From the NCBI GenBank assembly GCA_910585765.1, contig CAJUES010000008.1, forward strand, positions 21,347 to 85,346: DNA of 64,000 bases. Direction: 5' to 3'. This document shows positions 17,614 through 26,322 of the stretch, piece by piece; position 1 is the first letter of the stretch; each line of letters opens with the position of its first letter. Under the pieces are notes generated by a model that worked only from the letters and a program-made list of their open reading frames with translations, had not been told where the DNA came from and made no database searches. A program made the translations under genes and the position numbers. This DNA is from an uncultured Lachnospiraceae bacterium (GTDB lineage: Bacteria > Bacillota > Clostridia > Lachnospirales > Lachnospiraceae).

Positions 17614-17775
17614 AGTGCTCCATCCAGACAGAAATTAGATTTGTGGGCTGCATGATTCGTGCCAGTGCTAGGCAAAATTTCGACGGCGATGCGGTGGCAT
17701 CGTCTAGAAATTTTAACGACGCAATGGTGCGAAACAGGCGGTTCACGATTCTAATTTCTGATCGGATGGAGTGCT
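17614..17775. repeat. Palindromic element overlapping the end of an ABC gene
   Basis: Arms at 17614-17645 and 17744-17775 are inverted copies of about 32 bp sharing CACTCCATCC and AGAAATTAG. A central hairpin pairs AAAATTTC with GAAATTTT and GCGATGC with GCATCG (about 17675-17714). The right arm supplies the last codons and stop of the adjacent ABC transporter gene. A 31-bp stretch at 17731-17761 recurs at 63691-63721 with two differences. Confidence 0.7.
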
Positions 17776-19581
17776 AGTGCCAGGTGTGAAAGTGCTGTCC
17801 TCGTAATATTTTGCCTGCGCATGCCACATCCTGCTGTAGACACCATCCGCCTCCGACAGCAGGGCGTCATGATCTCCCCGCTGGACCAGCCTTCCCTCAT
17901 GAAAGACCAGTATCTCGTCGCAGAAACGGCAGGACGAGAGACGGTGCGAGATAAAGACAGCCGTCTTATTCCCTACCAGCCGATGGAACCCGCTGTAGAT
18001 CTCATGTTCTGAAATGGGATCCAGCGCCGCGGTAGGCTCGTCGAGTATGACGATCGGCGCATCCTTGTACAGGGCACGCGCCAGGGCAATCTTCTGCGCC
18101 TCCCCGCCGGAGACCTCCACACCATCCTTGTCAATATTTTTGTACAGACTGGTCTTTAGTCCGTTTTCCATCCGGGAAAGCCTTCTGTCAAACCCTGCCT
18201 TCTCAAGGCAGAGCCGCACCCTGTCATCATCGTAATCCCCTGATGCCGCCACATTTTCTCCAAGCGGGAGTGCCAGCAGGCAAAAATCCTGAAATACGAC
18301 AGAAAACTGCCGCAGATACTCCGCAGGATCATATTCCCGAATGTCCTCCCCGTTCAGGAGGATCTGCCCCGCGTCCGGATCGTACAGCCGGCAGAGCAGC
18401 TTCACCAGTGTTGTCTTGCCGCTCCCATTCATGCCGACAACCGCATACTTTCTGCCCGGCGACAGCCGGAAAGAAACATTTTCCAGCGCCATCTTCGCCG
18501 TTCCCTCATACCGAAACGAGACATTCTTTACCTCGATGCAGGCGCCTTCCTTCATCTTCTCCCCACTGATATGACCATGTCCCTTCGGCAGCACATCCGG
18601 CAATTCCAGATAGTCAAAAGAACTCTCCATACGGCGCGCATTCATCAGGATCTCGCTCCTTCCCTTTGACCAGATCTTGATGCTCTCCGAAAAACGGTAA
18701 ATCGCAGACGCGAACAGTACCACCGACCCTGCCTGCAAAGCGCCGTCGAGCGCGCGCAGCACGATAAAGAAATACGCTCCTCCCATCAGGATCCCCGACG
18801 CAGCTCCGTCCCAAAATCCCGCGCGCTGTTCCAGACGGCTCTCCGCTTCCACCATCTGATCCCTCTCCTTCTCCCGGAGCGCGCTTTTGATCAACGGCTG
18901 CGCATGATAAAGCCTGATGTCCTTTCCCTCGCGGTAGGTGATGCCGCCCCGCATCAGATAATTACTTCTGCTGCTCTGCCCATCGTACAGCGCTTTCTGC
19001 TTTTCCTTCATCGACTGGATCCGCCGCTCATATCCCGATGAGATGCAGAGGATCGTCAGCGTATACACCAGAAACACCAGATTGGACCAATGTCTCCAGA
19101 AATCGCCTTTCGACAGGACCGGAACCATCAATACCACGGAAGCTGCGATCCCTACAGCCCCCGCACAACATCGCTGGAACTGCGGGATCATAAAGTATGC
19201 CCCGCATCCCCAGTCATAATCATTCTGCACCCTTGCCCGGACCGCAGCCGCCGCTGCACTGTCGAGCTGCGCATAGTCCATATCCATATTTTTACTGTCA
19301 AATTTCCACTCGACCAGATCATTACAGTACTCCGAATGCGGAAGCCCGCAGCGGTAAGTCCACCCCCGGACCGCATTCAGGGCAAAAAGCACAGCCACAC
19401 CGGCGATCGCCCGGATCAGCAGACTTTTATAATCTGCCCCCGCCTCCAGCCCATTGATCAAAAGCACGGAAAGCAGGGCGCTTCCCAGCGGGATAAACGC
19501 TTCCATCAGCGCGAGCCCAAACGCCATCAGCAGGGACTGCGGCTCGCACTTCCATATTTCAACAAGACATTTTTTCAGCAT
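17743..19581 (-). CDS. ABC exporter half-transporter (second of pair)
   Basis: 612-residue fused permease-ATPase. An N-terminal six-helix exporter domain (to about 340) precedes the nucleotide-binding domain: Walker A GMNGSGKTT, Q-loop VVFQDFCLLA, signature VSGGEAQK, Walker B PIVILDEPTAALD, switch His in FISHRLSS. Its ATG overlaps the TGA of the upstream exporter gene (TGATG), so the two are co-translated and probably form a heterodimer. The last few residues (SDQKLES) are encoded by the inserted palindromic element, so the original C-terminus has been replaced. Confidence 0.93.
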   Translation of the reverse strand: MLKKCLVEIWKCEPQSLLMAFGLALMEAFIPLGSALLSVLLINGLEAGADYKSLLIRAIAGVAVLFALNAVRGWTYRCGLPHSEYCNDLVEWKFDSKNMDMDYAQLDSAAAAAVRARVQNDYDWGCGAYFMIPQFQRCCAGAVGIAASVVLMVPVLSKGDFWRHWSNLVFLVYTLTILCISSGYERRIQSMKEKQKALYDGQSSRSNYLMRGGITYREGKDIRLYHAQPLIKSALREKERDQMVEAESRLEQRAGFWDGAASGILMGGAYFFIVLRALDGALQAGSVVLFASAIYRFSESIKIWSKGRSEILMNARRMESSFDYLELPDVLPKGHGHISGEKMKEGACIEVKNVSFRYEGTAKMALENVSFRLSPGRKYAVVGMNGSGKTTLVKLLCRLYDPDAGQILLNGEDIREYDPAEYLRQFSVVFQDFCLLALPLGENVAASGDYDDDRVRLCLEKAGFDRRLSRMENGLKTSLYKNIDKDGVEVSGGEAQKIALARALYKDAPIVILDEPTAALDPISEHEIYSGFHRLVGNKTAVFISHRLSSCRFCDEILVFHEGRLVQRGDHDALLSEADGVYSRMWHAQAKYYEDSTFTPGTSTPSDQKLES

Positions 19582-21410
19582 CAGATCATCGCCTCCTTCT
19601 TGTAATAATGACTTTGAACACGATACATCTCTTCGTATTCCGGACACTTCTCCAGCAGCTCCTCGTGACTCCCCTGCGCTTTCACCTTCCCGTTTTCCAG
19701 AAAGACCACCCTGTCGCAGAACCGGGTGCTGGCAAGCCTGTGCGAGATAAAAACTGCCGTCTTTTCACCGGACAGGTTATAGAACATCTCATACGTCTCA
19801 CTCTCGGCGATCGCATCGAGCGCGGCTGTCGGTTCGTCGAACAACAGCAGCATCGCATCTTTGTAGAGCGCGCGCGCCATCAAAAGCTTCTGCTGCCGCC
19901 CGCCGGAGAACGCCGCTCCGCCATCTTCCTCGAGATTCATCAGCATGCTGTCCATCCCCTGCGGCAGTTTGCAGACCGCATCCCACAATCCGACTCTCAT
20001 GAGAGACGTTCTGACCCGCTCCCTGTCAATCTGTGTTTCCTGCAGCGAGACATTCTGCGCCGCCGTAAAAGGCAGTATGACAGATTCCTGAAAGACCGGT
20101 GCGACCAGCCGATACAGATCCTCTCTCCGAAGATCCCTGACGTCAACGCCGTTTAGCAGGATCCTTCCGCTGTCCGGCTGGTATAATCCGCACAGCAATT
20201 TGATGATGGTCGTCTTCCCGGCACCATTCACACCGACCAACGCGATCTTTTCCCCGGCTCTGATCCGCAGATCAAAATGTTCCAGAACCGGATTTCTCCC
20301 TTTATAGGAAAAACTGACGTCCTCAAAGACAATGGAGACCGGCTCATCCTCCCCATGCCGCACCTGAGATACCGCCCCTTCTGCCGGGCACGCTTCCTCG
20401 TCTGCCGAATCCAGATAATCGCGCATCCTGTCCAGGGGCGGCACCGCCTGCATCATCTGCCCGACACTGTCCGAGGTCTGGGTCACTAACGCCGAAAACG
20501 ATGCGATCGCACTGCACGCAAGGATAAAATCCCCGATGGAAATGCTCCCCTGGACCGCCAGCCACAAAAAATACAGATACGAGATGCCGTCCCTCGCAAA
20601 CATGGAAGCCGCTTCCACAAAAGCAGCCCCGAAATACCTGCGCTGCACTTCCCTGCGCAGACGGAAATGCGCCTCATTGTAATGTGCAAAACGCGACCGG
20701 ATCCAGTCCCCCATCTCGTACAGCCGGATATCTTTTCCCAACCGTACATCACAGCTGCAGTCCCTCATGTAGGAACGGCTCGTCTGGAGGACACTGCGCT
20801 CTCCGATCCTCTCTACTTCGTACTTTTGCGCCCTGCGCAGCATCGCAAAATTGATCATTGACAGGACAATGATCATCAGCAGCACCCATAAACTCAGCGT
20901 TCCTATGATACGTCCATAGAGCACGAAACTGACCACCGCGCCGCAGACCTTTACTGCCCCTTCTGTCATGAGCGTCGTCCCCGACCATGATCCCCAGTCA
21001 ACGCTCATCACTTTCGCCTCATTGTATTTGTGCTGCCATTCCGCGCTCTCCACATGCTCATAGTCACAGTCAAGTGTCTTGCAGAACAACAGTGTCCTGT
21101 AATGGCTTCTGAGACGATTCTGCCTGACGCTTTTTCCCCTGGAAGCCATATTGCCAACCGCCTGTGAGATCATGACCACGATCGTCAATCCTCCCAAAAT
21201 ACAGGCAGCCTCCCCGCTGTCAGCCCGCGCAGCTACCAGATCCACGCCGATCTTTGGCAGATACATCGCGACATACGGCGTGATCACGATACTCAGCGCC
21301 TCAAGGACCATCAACACCATGAGTACCCTGTCGCTCGACCATATTCCGCGCAGCAGATACACCAGATGGTTCCACACAGAATAACCTTCTCTTTTTCCTC
21401 TCTTCTTCAT
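19581..21410 (-). CDS. ABC exporter half-transporter (first of pair)
   Basis: 609-residue fused permease-ATPase with six membrane helices and an intact Walker A (GVNGAGKTT), Walker B (LLLFDEPTAALD) and switch His (FISHRLAS). The signature is FSGGRQQK instead of LSGGQ, so one composite ATP site may be weaker, a usual trait of heterodimeric exporters. AAGGAGACTGGT precedes the ATG at 21410. The pair resembles multidrug or peptide exporters; no substrate gene is adjacent, and the spacer upstream is hairpin-rich. Confidence 0.93.
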   Translation of the reverse strand: MKKRGKREGYSVWNHLVYLLRGIWSSDRVLMVLMVLEALSIVITPYVAMYLPKIGVDLVAARADSGEAACILGGLTIVVMISQAVGNMASRGKSVRQNRLRSHYRTLLFCKTLDCDYEHVESAEWQHKYNEAKVMSVDWGSWSGTTLMTEGAVKVCGAVVSFVLYGRIIGTLSLWVLLMIIVLSMINFAMLRRAQKYEVERIGERSVLQTSRSYMRDCSCDVRLGKDIRLYEMGDWIRSRFAHYNEAHFRLRREVQRRYFGAAFVEAASMFARDGISYLYFLWLAVQGSISIGDFILACSAIASFSALVTQTSDSVGQMMQAVPPLDRMRDYLDSADEEACPAEGAVSQVRHGEDEPVSIVFEDVSFSYKGRNPVLEHFDLRIRAGEKIALVGVNGAGKTTIIKLLCGLYQPDSGRILLNGVDVRDLRREDLYRLVAPVFQESVILPFTAAQNVSLQETQIDRERVRTSLMRVGLWDAVCKLPQGMDSMLMNLEEDGGAAFSGGRQQKLLMARALYKDAMLLLFDEPTAALDAIAESETYEMFYNLSGEKTAVFISHRLASTRFCDRVVFLENGKVKAQGSHEELLEKCPEYEEMYRVQSHYYKKEAMI

Positions 21411-21575
21411 ACCAGTCTCCTTCCCCGGATCGCACTCTCCTCCATTTTCCGATCACTTCTCTTGCTAATTCTAAACATCCTAAACAAATCGCAAACCTCC
21501 CTTTTCCTGCCCGATCGCACGCACACCCTGTGCGCTGCATAGCGGCGTATCTCCTCTGCACGGGAATGCGCAAAA

Positions 21576-21601
21576 AAACCGTAGATTTTACTCTACGGTT
21601 T
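21576..21601 (-). terminator. Intrinsic terminator upstream of ABC exporter pair
   Basis: The perfect stem AAACCGTAGA/TCTACGGTTT has T7 on its minus-strand 3' side. It lies 165 bp before the exporter start with no minus-strand gene behind it, so it either ends a small RNA or works as a leader attenuator. Confidence 0.65.
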
Positions 21602-21864
21602 CGTCACACCAAATAAAGTGAATGCGTTCGAGTAAAATAAAATCAAATCCCAAGCATGCAGAAGAAACCGCCAAAGCAGTCGTGTTCTAACCTGTTGTAT
21701 TGATCTTATCTACTCTTTTCCAGCCATACCCATGCCGCCGATCATACGACATCAGATACGCCGAATCCCATCACCTCTCTTATTATTCATGAGATCATGT
21801 TACCGAAAAATCACTCTCCTGTCAAGTGAAACGCTCACTTTTTCTACAGATCCCGTAACAGTTC

Positions 21865-22006
21865 GTTACTGTTCACGCCCCAACTATTTCTGACACGATT
21901 TTATGTAATGAAGGCGTAAACAGCAACCCGTCTGCACACAAAATGCTAAAGTGCAAGCATTTTGGCGCACGTTTTTCACTACTTTTATTGACGAGTGAAC
22001 AGTAAC
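21865..22006. repeat. Inverted-repeat element in spacer
   Basis: GTTACTGTTCAC (21865-21876) and GTGAACAGTAAC (21995-22006) are exact inverted copies, with partial pairing extending outward around CAGTT/AACTG. The element is about 142 bp or slightly more and has no coding capacity. Confidence 0.5.
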
Positions 22007-22020
22007 AACAGTTCTCCCCT

Positions 22021-22056
22021 CGGCTTCCTGTTACAGGCATCAAGCCATGCCAAAAA
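22021..22056. repeat. Dispersed repeat copy 1
   Basis: About 35 bp beginning CGGCTTCCTGTTACAGGCAT and able to fold on itself (GGCTT/AAGCC, CCTGT/ACAGG). A second copy with three or so differences is at 27287-27321. Confidence 0.55.
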
Positions 22057-22175
22057 AAGCTTCGCGGTTGGCTTGATGTATCTCGACCACAACGTTTTCT
22101 CACGGACTTCGCAGCGTCCTGTTCAGCACTTTTCTGTTTTCAAGGTTGCACTCAGATTTCCACCCCACAACGCAA

Positions 22176-22216
22176 AAAGACCATGGCTGCCCGAAGCGTC
22201 TGATACCATGGTCTTT
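22176..22216 (-). terminator. Hairpin with minus-strand T-run
   Basis: The perfect 11-bp stem AAAGACCATGG/CCATGGTCTTT has a 19-nt loop, and the minus strand continues with T's (CTTTTTG). Terminator-like, with no gene behind it. Confidence 0.5.
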
Positions 22217-22237
22217 GATCCTGATCGAATGTACAAT

Positions 22238-22268
22238 CGAGTAGGGGAATGACTTTCTCCCCTACTCG
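22238..22268. repeat. Perfect 10-bp inverted repeat
   Basis: CGAGTAGGGG and CCCCTACTCG flank an 11-nt loop. It sits between terminator-like hairpins and belongs to the same structured block. A smaller perfect stem, GTCAGC/GCTGAC, lies about 30 bp further right. Confidence 0.5.
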
Positions 22269-22328
22269 CGCGCCGGGCACCCGTCAGCTTTTGCTGACAT
22301 GCTTCCTTGAGGTGCACGTGTGCAAAAA

Positions 22329-22350
22329 AACATGACCATACAGCCATGTT
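22329..22350 (-). terminator. Terminator-like hairpin downstream of tiny ORF
   Basis: AACATG/CATGTT stem followed by a run of seven T's on the minus strand, about 115 bp beyond the stop of the tiny frame at 22466-22504. Confidence 0.45.
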
Positions 22351-22465
22351 CCTATGATTCCAATATACAGATCCCAATATATACCATCATATAAAACAAT
22401 TGTAAGGCGAAAACAGACGGGCAGATCTTCAGCATAAAAACATACCAAAAATTACCCTGCAATAT

Positions 22466-22504
22466 TTACTTTGTCATTTTCACCATTACAATCAAATTTA
22501 ACAT
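22466..22504 (-). CDS. Possible 12-residue peptide (tiny ORF)
   Basis: MLNLIVMVKMTK is preceded by GGAGG with 7 bp spacing, a better ribosome site than many real genes here. A stem AACAGCGC/GCGCTGTT lies just upstream and a terminator-like hairpin downstream. The peptide is hydrophobic in its middle. It could be a leader peptide, a very small membrane peptide, or chance. There is no similarity I recognise. Confidence 0.2.
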   Translation of the reverse strand: MLNLIVMVKMTK

Positions 22505-22785
22505 GTTATATCCTCCATAATACTTTTTAACAGCGCCACATTTTCTGCGCTGTTCTACTATTTATCATACATGCACATTAGTCTCCTGTCAAGTCCCGTT
22601 TTTCAAACACGCTCTGGCGCAACAGTTCAGGATAAAACTCAAGGGGCGCGGATCTTGTCCGGATGCAATGTCACCCTAAATGAAAAGAAATGTGGAAAAC
22701 TGAATCGTTACATGATATTATGAGATCATAGCAGCGATCAGGAAGAACGGCTTATGTCGAAAACAAGAAAGGAGAAACCGCTTAT

Positions 22786-23766
22786 ATGGGCGATATTGAT
22801 ATCAGCGTCAAGAATTTCATTAAGATCAATTCCGTATTTGCACAATTGTTTGAAAAGGGCGTATATCATGGATCAACACATATAGAATATGAAAAACTTC
22901 AGGAATTGGACTCAGCAAACCAGGATACCATAGATTTTAAGAATGGATGTTTTAAGGAATTCGAAAGACTCCGAGATGCGGCGAAAATAACAATGCTTTT
23001 TGACAACAAAGCGGCATTTCAACTCATCCTGGGCGTCGAGGGACAGACTGACATACACTATTACATGCCCGTAAGATGTATGGAAATCGACGCTGTTTCC
23101 TATTCAATCCAATGCCGAAAAATTTCCCAGATAGCAAAGGAAGATAGAACGCTAAAAAAATATGCTAACGGTGTGCCCAAAGGAACAAAGATCGTGCCCG
23201 TAGTTACACTCGTATTCTATACCGGAACCAAAACGTGGGATGGTCCCATGAGCTTATATGATATGCTGGATGTTCCTGCGGACATGAAAGAATGGCTGCT
23301 GCAAGCAACGCCGGACTACAAAATGAACCTGATCGACGCAAGACACATGACAAAAGAACAGCTTAGCGAATATGAAGGAGATCTGAAGGCTTTTCTGCTG
23401 ATGCTGCAAGAACATTTTGACGAGGAGCAGTTGAAAACAGCACTTGCTACACACCGTGAAACATGGTATGCTCTAAGTAAGATCAAAAATGATAAAAGAT
23501 ATGCGGAATATATCGATAGCGTATCTGATGCAGAGTTGGAGGGAGGCATTTATATGGATGCGACACTGGATTATATTGAAAAACGCGGTGAAATGCGCGG
23601 CGAAATGCTTGGTGAGAAACGCGGTGAAGATCGAGGTTTGGATCTGGCTGCCGAATTGTATCAAATCCTTGCCAATGAAAAAAAACTCGACGAATGGAAT
23701 ACTGCCGTAAAAAACAAAAACAAGATGTTGGATCTGCTCAGAGAATATTCTTTGATCAAAGATTAA
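22786..23766 (+). CDS. Rpn-family recombination-promoting nuclease / putative transposase
   Basis: 326-residue protein of the PD-(D/E)XK Rpn/Transposase_31 type. Typical blocks are FKNGCFKEFERLRDAAKITM, MPVRCMEIDAVSYSIQ and VPVVTLVFYTGTKTWDGP, with DARHMTKEQLSEYEGDLKAF further on. The C-terminus has charged repeats (RGEMRGEMLGEKRGEDRG, about residues 265-282), common in this family. AAAGGAG lies 11 bp before the ATG at 22786. Codon use is visibly richer in A/T than the neighbours, which together with family behaviour suggests horizontal arrival. A terminator follows. Confidence 0.85.
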   Translation: MGDIDISVKNFIKINSVFAQLFEKGVYHGSTHIEYEKLQELDSANQDTIDFKNGCFKEFERLRDAAKITMLFDNKAAFQLILGVEGQTDIHYYMPVRCMEIDAVSYSIQCRKISQIAKEDRTLKKYANGVPKGTKIVPVVTLVFYTGTKTWDGPMSLYDMLDVPADMKEWLLQATPDYKMNLIDARHMTKEQLSEYEGDLKAFLLMLQEHFDEEQLKTALATHRETWYALSKIKNDKRYAEYIDSVSDAELEGGIYMDATLDYIEKRGEMRGEMLGEKRGEDRGLDLAAELYQILANEKKLDEWNTAVKNKNKMLDLLREYSLIKD

Positions 23767-23790
23767 ATAAAATATACTATGCACTGGGAA

Positions 23791-23816
23791 AGGGCTGTCA
23801 ATTTGGCAGCCCTTTT
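23791..23816 (+). terminator. Terminator after Rpn gene
   Basis: AGGGCTG/CAGCCCT stem with a short loop, followed by TTTTCTATT, 25 bp beyond the stop. Confidence 0.75.
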
Positions 23817-23995
23817 CTATTCCCACAATGAACTGCCATACGGGAACAGTATCCTGCCCTGCAAATAGCTCTCACAGCAAAAATCCCGCCCCGGATATTT
23901 TACAACATTGACATTTCACCCCGAATACGCTACCTTAGATATAGAAACAGGCAAAATAAACTGAAAACCCGCCGCCGCGGGCAAGGGGTGTCTCC

Positions 23996-24733
23996 GTGAA
24001 AAAAATCATCAAAAATACAATATTTACCATACTGCTCTCCGTCCTGATCATACTCGGACTTTTTTTTGCGTATCTGTACTTTTATGCCTCCAATGACAGG
24101 AATCTGTCCGGGAAGTGGACTGCCCGGCTGGACATGACAGAGCAGGCGGCTGTCACGGCGCTAGGCTGGCTGCAGGACATGGAGGCAGTCTCCGTCTCCA
24201 TGCAGGACATGGAGTACTACATGCATGATCTGACCATCGAGCTTGACCTGACGCTCGAACAGACCACACGCACTGAGGGAACCTTTGCCTCCGCGCTCGT
24301 GCCGGAGAGCTACGCTGCCTGCAGCCAGGCGGCATATGAGTCGTTTGCCGCTGCGTTTCGGGATCTTGTGACAGAGAGACTCCGCATGGCGGGCTACACA
24401 GGTGATCTGAGCGAGGAAGCCGTCGAGTCGCTCATCGCCGAGACGTTTGGCATGCCCACCGTCTCCTATCTAAGCACATGCGTTCCCGACCTGCTGCCCC
24501 CGCTGGAAGAACTGCAGACACGCTGCGACGGCAGCGGCACCTACACCGCAGCGGAAGGCATTCTGACCAGGCAGTTCGACAGCGGTTCATTGATCCGCAC
24601 CAGGACCGAGCGCTATATCCGAAAAGATACCACCCTGGTCCTGACCGAATCGGCGGCTTCCGACGCTGCGGGCTACTTCATGGATCATTATCCCGTATTG
24701 TACACGTTGCAGCGATCTCATGAGTCGCAATAA
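23996..24733 (+). CDS. Membrane-anchored hypothetical protein
   Basis: 245 residues with one N-terminal membrane segment (about 9-30) and an extracytoplasmic body; no family recognised. The body is rich in acidic residues and aromatic-spaced helices (DMEYYMHDLTIELDLTLEQ) and ends in a beta-like part (LIRTRTERYIRKDTTLVLTE). The start is a GTG at 23996 behind AAGGGGTG. It lies 104 bp upstream of the carboxypeptidase gene on the same strand with a small GGAAC/GTTCC palindrome between them. A role near the cell wall is a guess from position only. Confidence 0.7.
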   Translation: MKKIIKNTIFTILLSVLIILGLFFAYLYFYASNDRNLSGKWTARLDMTEQAAVTALGWLQDMEAVSVSMQDMEYYMHDLTIELDLTLEQTTRTEGTFASALVPESYAACSQAAYESFAAAFRDLVTERLRMAGYTGDLSEEAVESLIAETFGMPTVSYLSTCVPDLLPPLEELQTRCDGSGTYTAAEGILTRQFDSGSLIRTRTERYIRKDTTLVLTESAASDAAGYFMDHYPVLYTLQRSHESQ

Positions 24734-24787
24734 GATTTTGATCCGTACTGGTTCCATACCGATATCTGACACGATGCGTGTCCGGCT

Positions 24788-24821
24788 GGCCAAGGAACTG
24801 TCCAAAAACATGTATTGTTCC
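24788..24821. repeat. Short copy of the GGAACTGT palindromic family
   Basis: CCAAGGAACTGTCCAAAAAC followed closely by TATTGTTCCT gives a short inverted pair (AGGAAC/GTTCCT). Its left side matches the terminal consensus of the other palindromic elements. Confidence 0.45.
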
Positions 24822-24837
24822 TAAGAAGGGAGTTTCC

Positions 24838-26316
24838 ATGAAAAATAAGCTGAAAAATATCCTGCAGAAGATCAATGTCTTCATACTGTCCGCAGTCCTG
24901 GTGTGCGCCATGCTGCCTGTCCGTGCCGACGCAGCGTACGAGATTCCCGGAACCTGCCAGATACAGACGGATTCCGGCGCTCAAAATACCGTAAAGACTC
25001 TGGACTACAGCTATGACCGCAACACCTACTTTTCCCTGCGCGACATCGCCGTGCTCCTGAACGGAACGGAGAAATCCTTTTCCCTGGAAGTCACGAAAAA
25101 TGCGGTCGCCCTGAACCCCGGAAATGCCTACACGCCTGTGGGCGGTGAAAATACCCCCTGGGAGAGCGGTGAAAACCCGGATATCGCCCTGCGACGCAAC
25201 GAGTTCAAGATCGCCGGGCAGACCGTCTATTATTATACGCTGATCGCGGCGCTGCCCTCCGGCAGCTATGACTGTTTTATGATGGCGGCAGATCTGGCAC
25301 TGATCCTGGACATGGACATCACCGCCCCGGCCCCGGGTTCTTTTCGGATCGACACCCAGACGCCCTTTGATGTCTCCCCCGCCGCCCTGGAGTCGGCAGG
25401 CTATTTTTACGGCGTCAACGGTGTGCTGGCAGGCGATGCCACCACAGGAGAGATTTACTATCAATATCAGTCCGACATGCCCTGTCCCATAGCCAGCACC
25501 TCCAAGCTCATGACGTGTCTCATGACGATGGACGCCGTCTCATCAGGACAGCTATCCCTCGAGCAGACCGTCACCGTCTCCGATGTCGCAGCCTCGCTGT
25601 CTGCCTCCTCCGACGGCGTGATCCCCCTCGAGGCGGGTCAGCAGCTCACCGTGCAGGAACTACTGGTGGGCGCCCTTCTGCCCTCGAGCAACGAGTGCGC
25701 ACTGAGCCTGGCAGAGGCGATCGCCGGATCGGAGGACGCCTTTGTCCAGATGATGAATCAGAGAGCGGCGGAGCTTGGACTCTCCCAGGCAGTCTTTTAC
25801 AACAGCAACGGACTGCCCTCCTACACGGGAGACGCGGTTCCCTCAAAACGCCAGAACCGCATGAGCGCACAGGATATGTTCCGGCTGGTGTCCCACCTCC
25901 TGAAAGTTTATCCGCAGATCACGGACATCACTTCCATGAAAAGCGCCACCCTGCCGTCGCTCGACCTTGAAGTGCGCAACACGAACCCGCTCCTGCACAA
26001 TCTGCCCGAAGCCACCGGCTTAAAGACCGGCACGACCAACAAATCCGGCGCCTGCCTGGTCACGTCCCTGACTGCCGACGGCGGAAGCGCAGCGCACGAT
26101 CTCGTCGTCATTGTTTTCGGCACCGAGGATTCCATAGAGCGGGGGCGCGTCTCCGCACTGCTCGCCAGATACGCCCTGCAGACCTTTTATGCCGGCACAC
26201 CGGACTCCCCGGAAAGCGGGACGGTTCCCGCAAATCTCCCCACGCACGCCGAGGCAGCTGTAGATCGGATCCTCCAAACTGCCAGAAAGCACGCACAGAC
26301 AATACAACCTTCCTGA
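24838..26316 (+). CDS. dacA: D-alanyl-D-alanine carboxypeptidase (S11, PBP5-type)
   Basis: Secreted penicillin-binding protein that trims the terminal D-Ala from peptidoglycan stem peptides. 492 residues: signal peptide ending near ADAA (33), an extra N-terminal region of about 140 residues resembling a copper-amine-oxidase-type stalk (SLRDIAVLLNG), then the S11 domain. Catalytic motifs are complete: SxxK at Ser220-Lys223 (ASTSK), SxN at 283-285 (SSN) and KTG at 396-398 (LKTGTTNKSG). No C-terminal membrane anchor helix is obvious. AAGGGAG precedes the ATG at 24838. It converges with the ZIP gene, whose stop is 7 bp away. Confidence 0.93.
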   Translation: MKNKLKNILQKINVFILSAVLVCAMLPVRADAAYEIPGTCQIQTDSGAQNTVKTLDYSYDRNTYFSLRDIAVLLNGTEKSFSLEVTKNAVALNPGNAYTPVGGENTPWESGENPDIALRRNEFKIAGQTVYYYTLIAALPSGSYDCFMMAADLALILDMDITAPAPGSFRIDTQTPFDVSPAALESAGYFYGVNGVLAGDATTGEIYYQYQSDMPCPIASTSKLMTCLMTMDAVSSGQLSLEQTVTVSDVAASLSASSDGVIPLEAGQQLTVQELLVGALLPSSNECALSLAEAIAGSEDAFVQMMNQRAAELGLSQAVFYNSNGLPSYTGDAVPSKRQNRMSAQDMFRLVSHLLKVYPQITDITSMKSATLPSLDLEVRNTNPLLHNLPEATGLKTGTTNKSGACLVTSLTADGGSAAHDLVVIVFGTEDSIERGRVSALLARYALQTFYAGTPDSPESGTVPANLPTHAEAAVDRILQTARKHAQTIQPS

Positions 26317-26322
26317 CCGCCG

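Larger units (their letters stand above)
21411..22465. other. Gene-poor hairpin-rich spacer
   Basis: More than 1 kb without a convincing protein gene. It holds the minus-strand hairpins listed separately (21576, 22176, 22238, 22329), an inverted-repeat pair at 21865-22006, and a 35-bp stretch at 22021-22056 that recurs at 27287. Short open frames here (for example 21873-22103 and 22123-22377, minus) run through the hairpins and lack ribosome sites. Confidence 0.55.

Noticed and set aside
22786..23766. Complete insertion sequence
   Set aside because: The Rpn-type gene has no terminal inverted repeats or target duplications that I can see at its borders.
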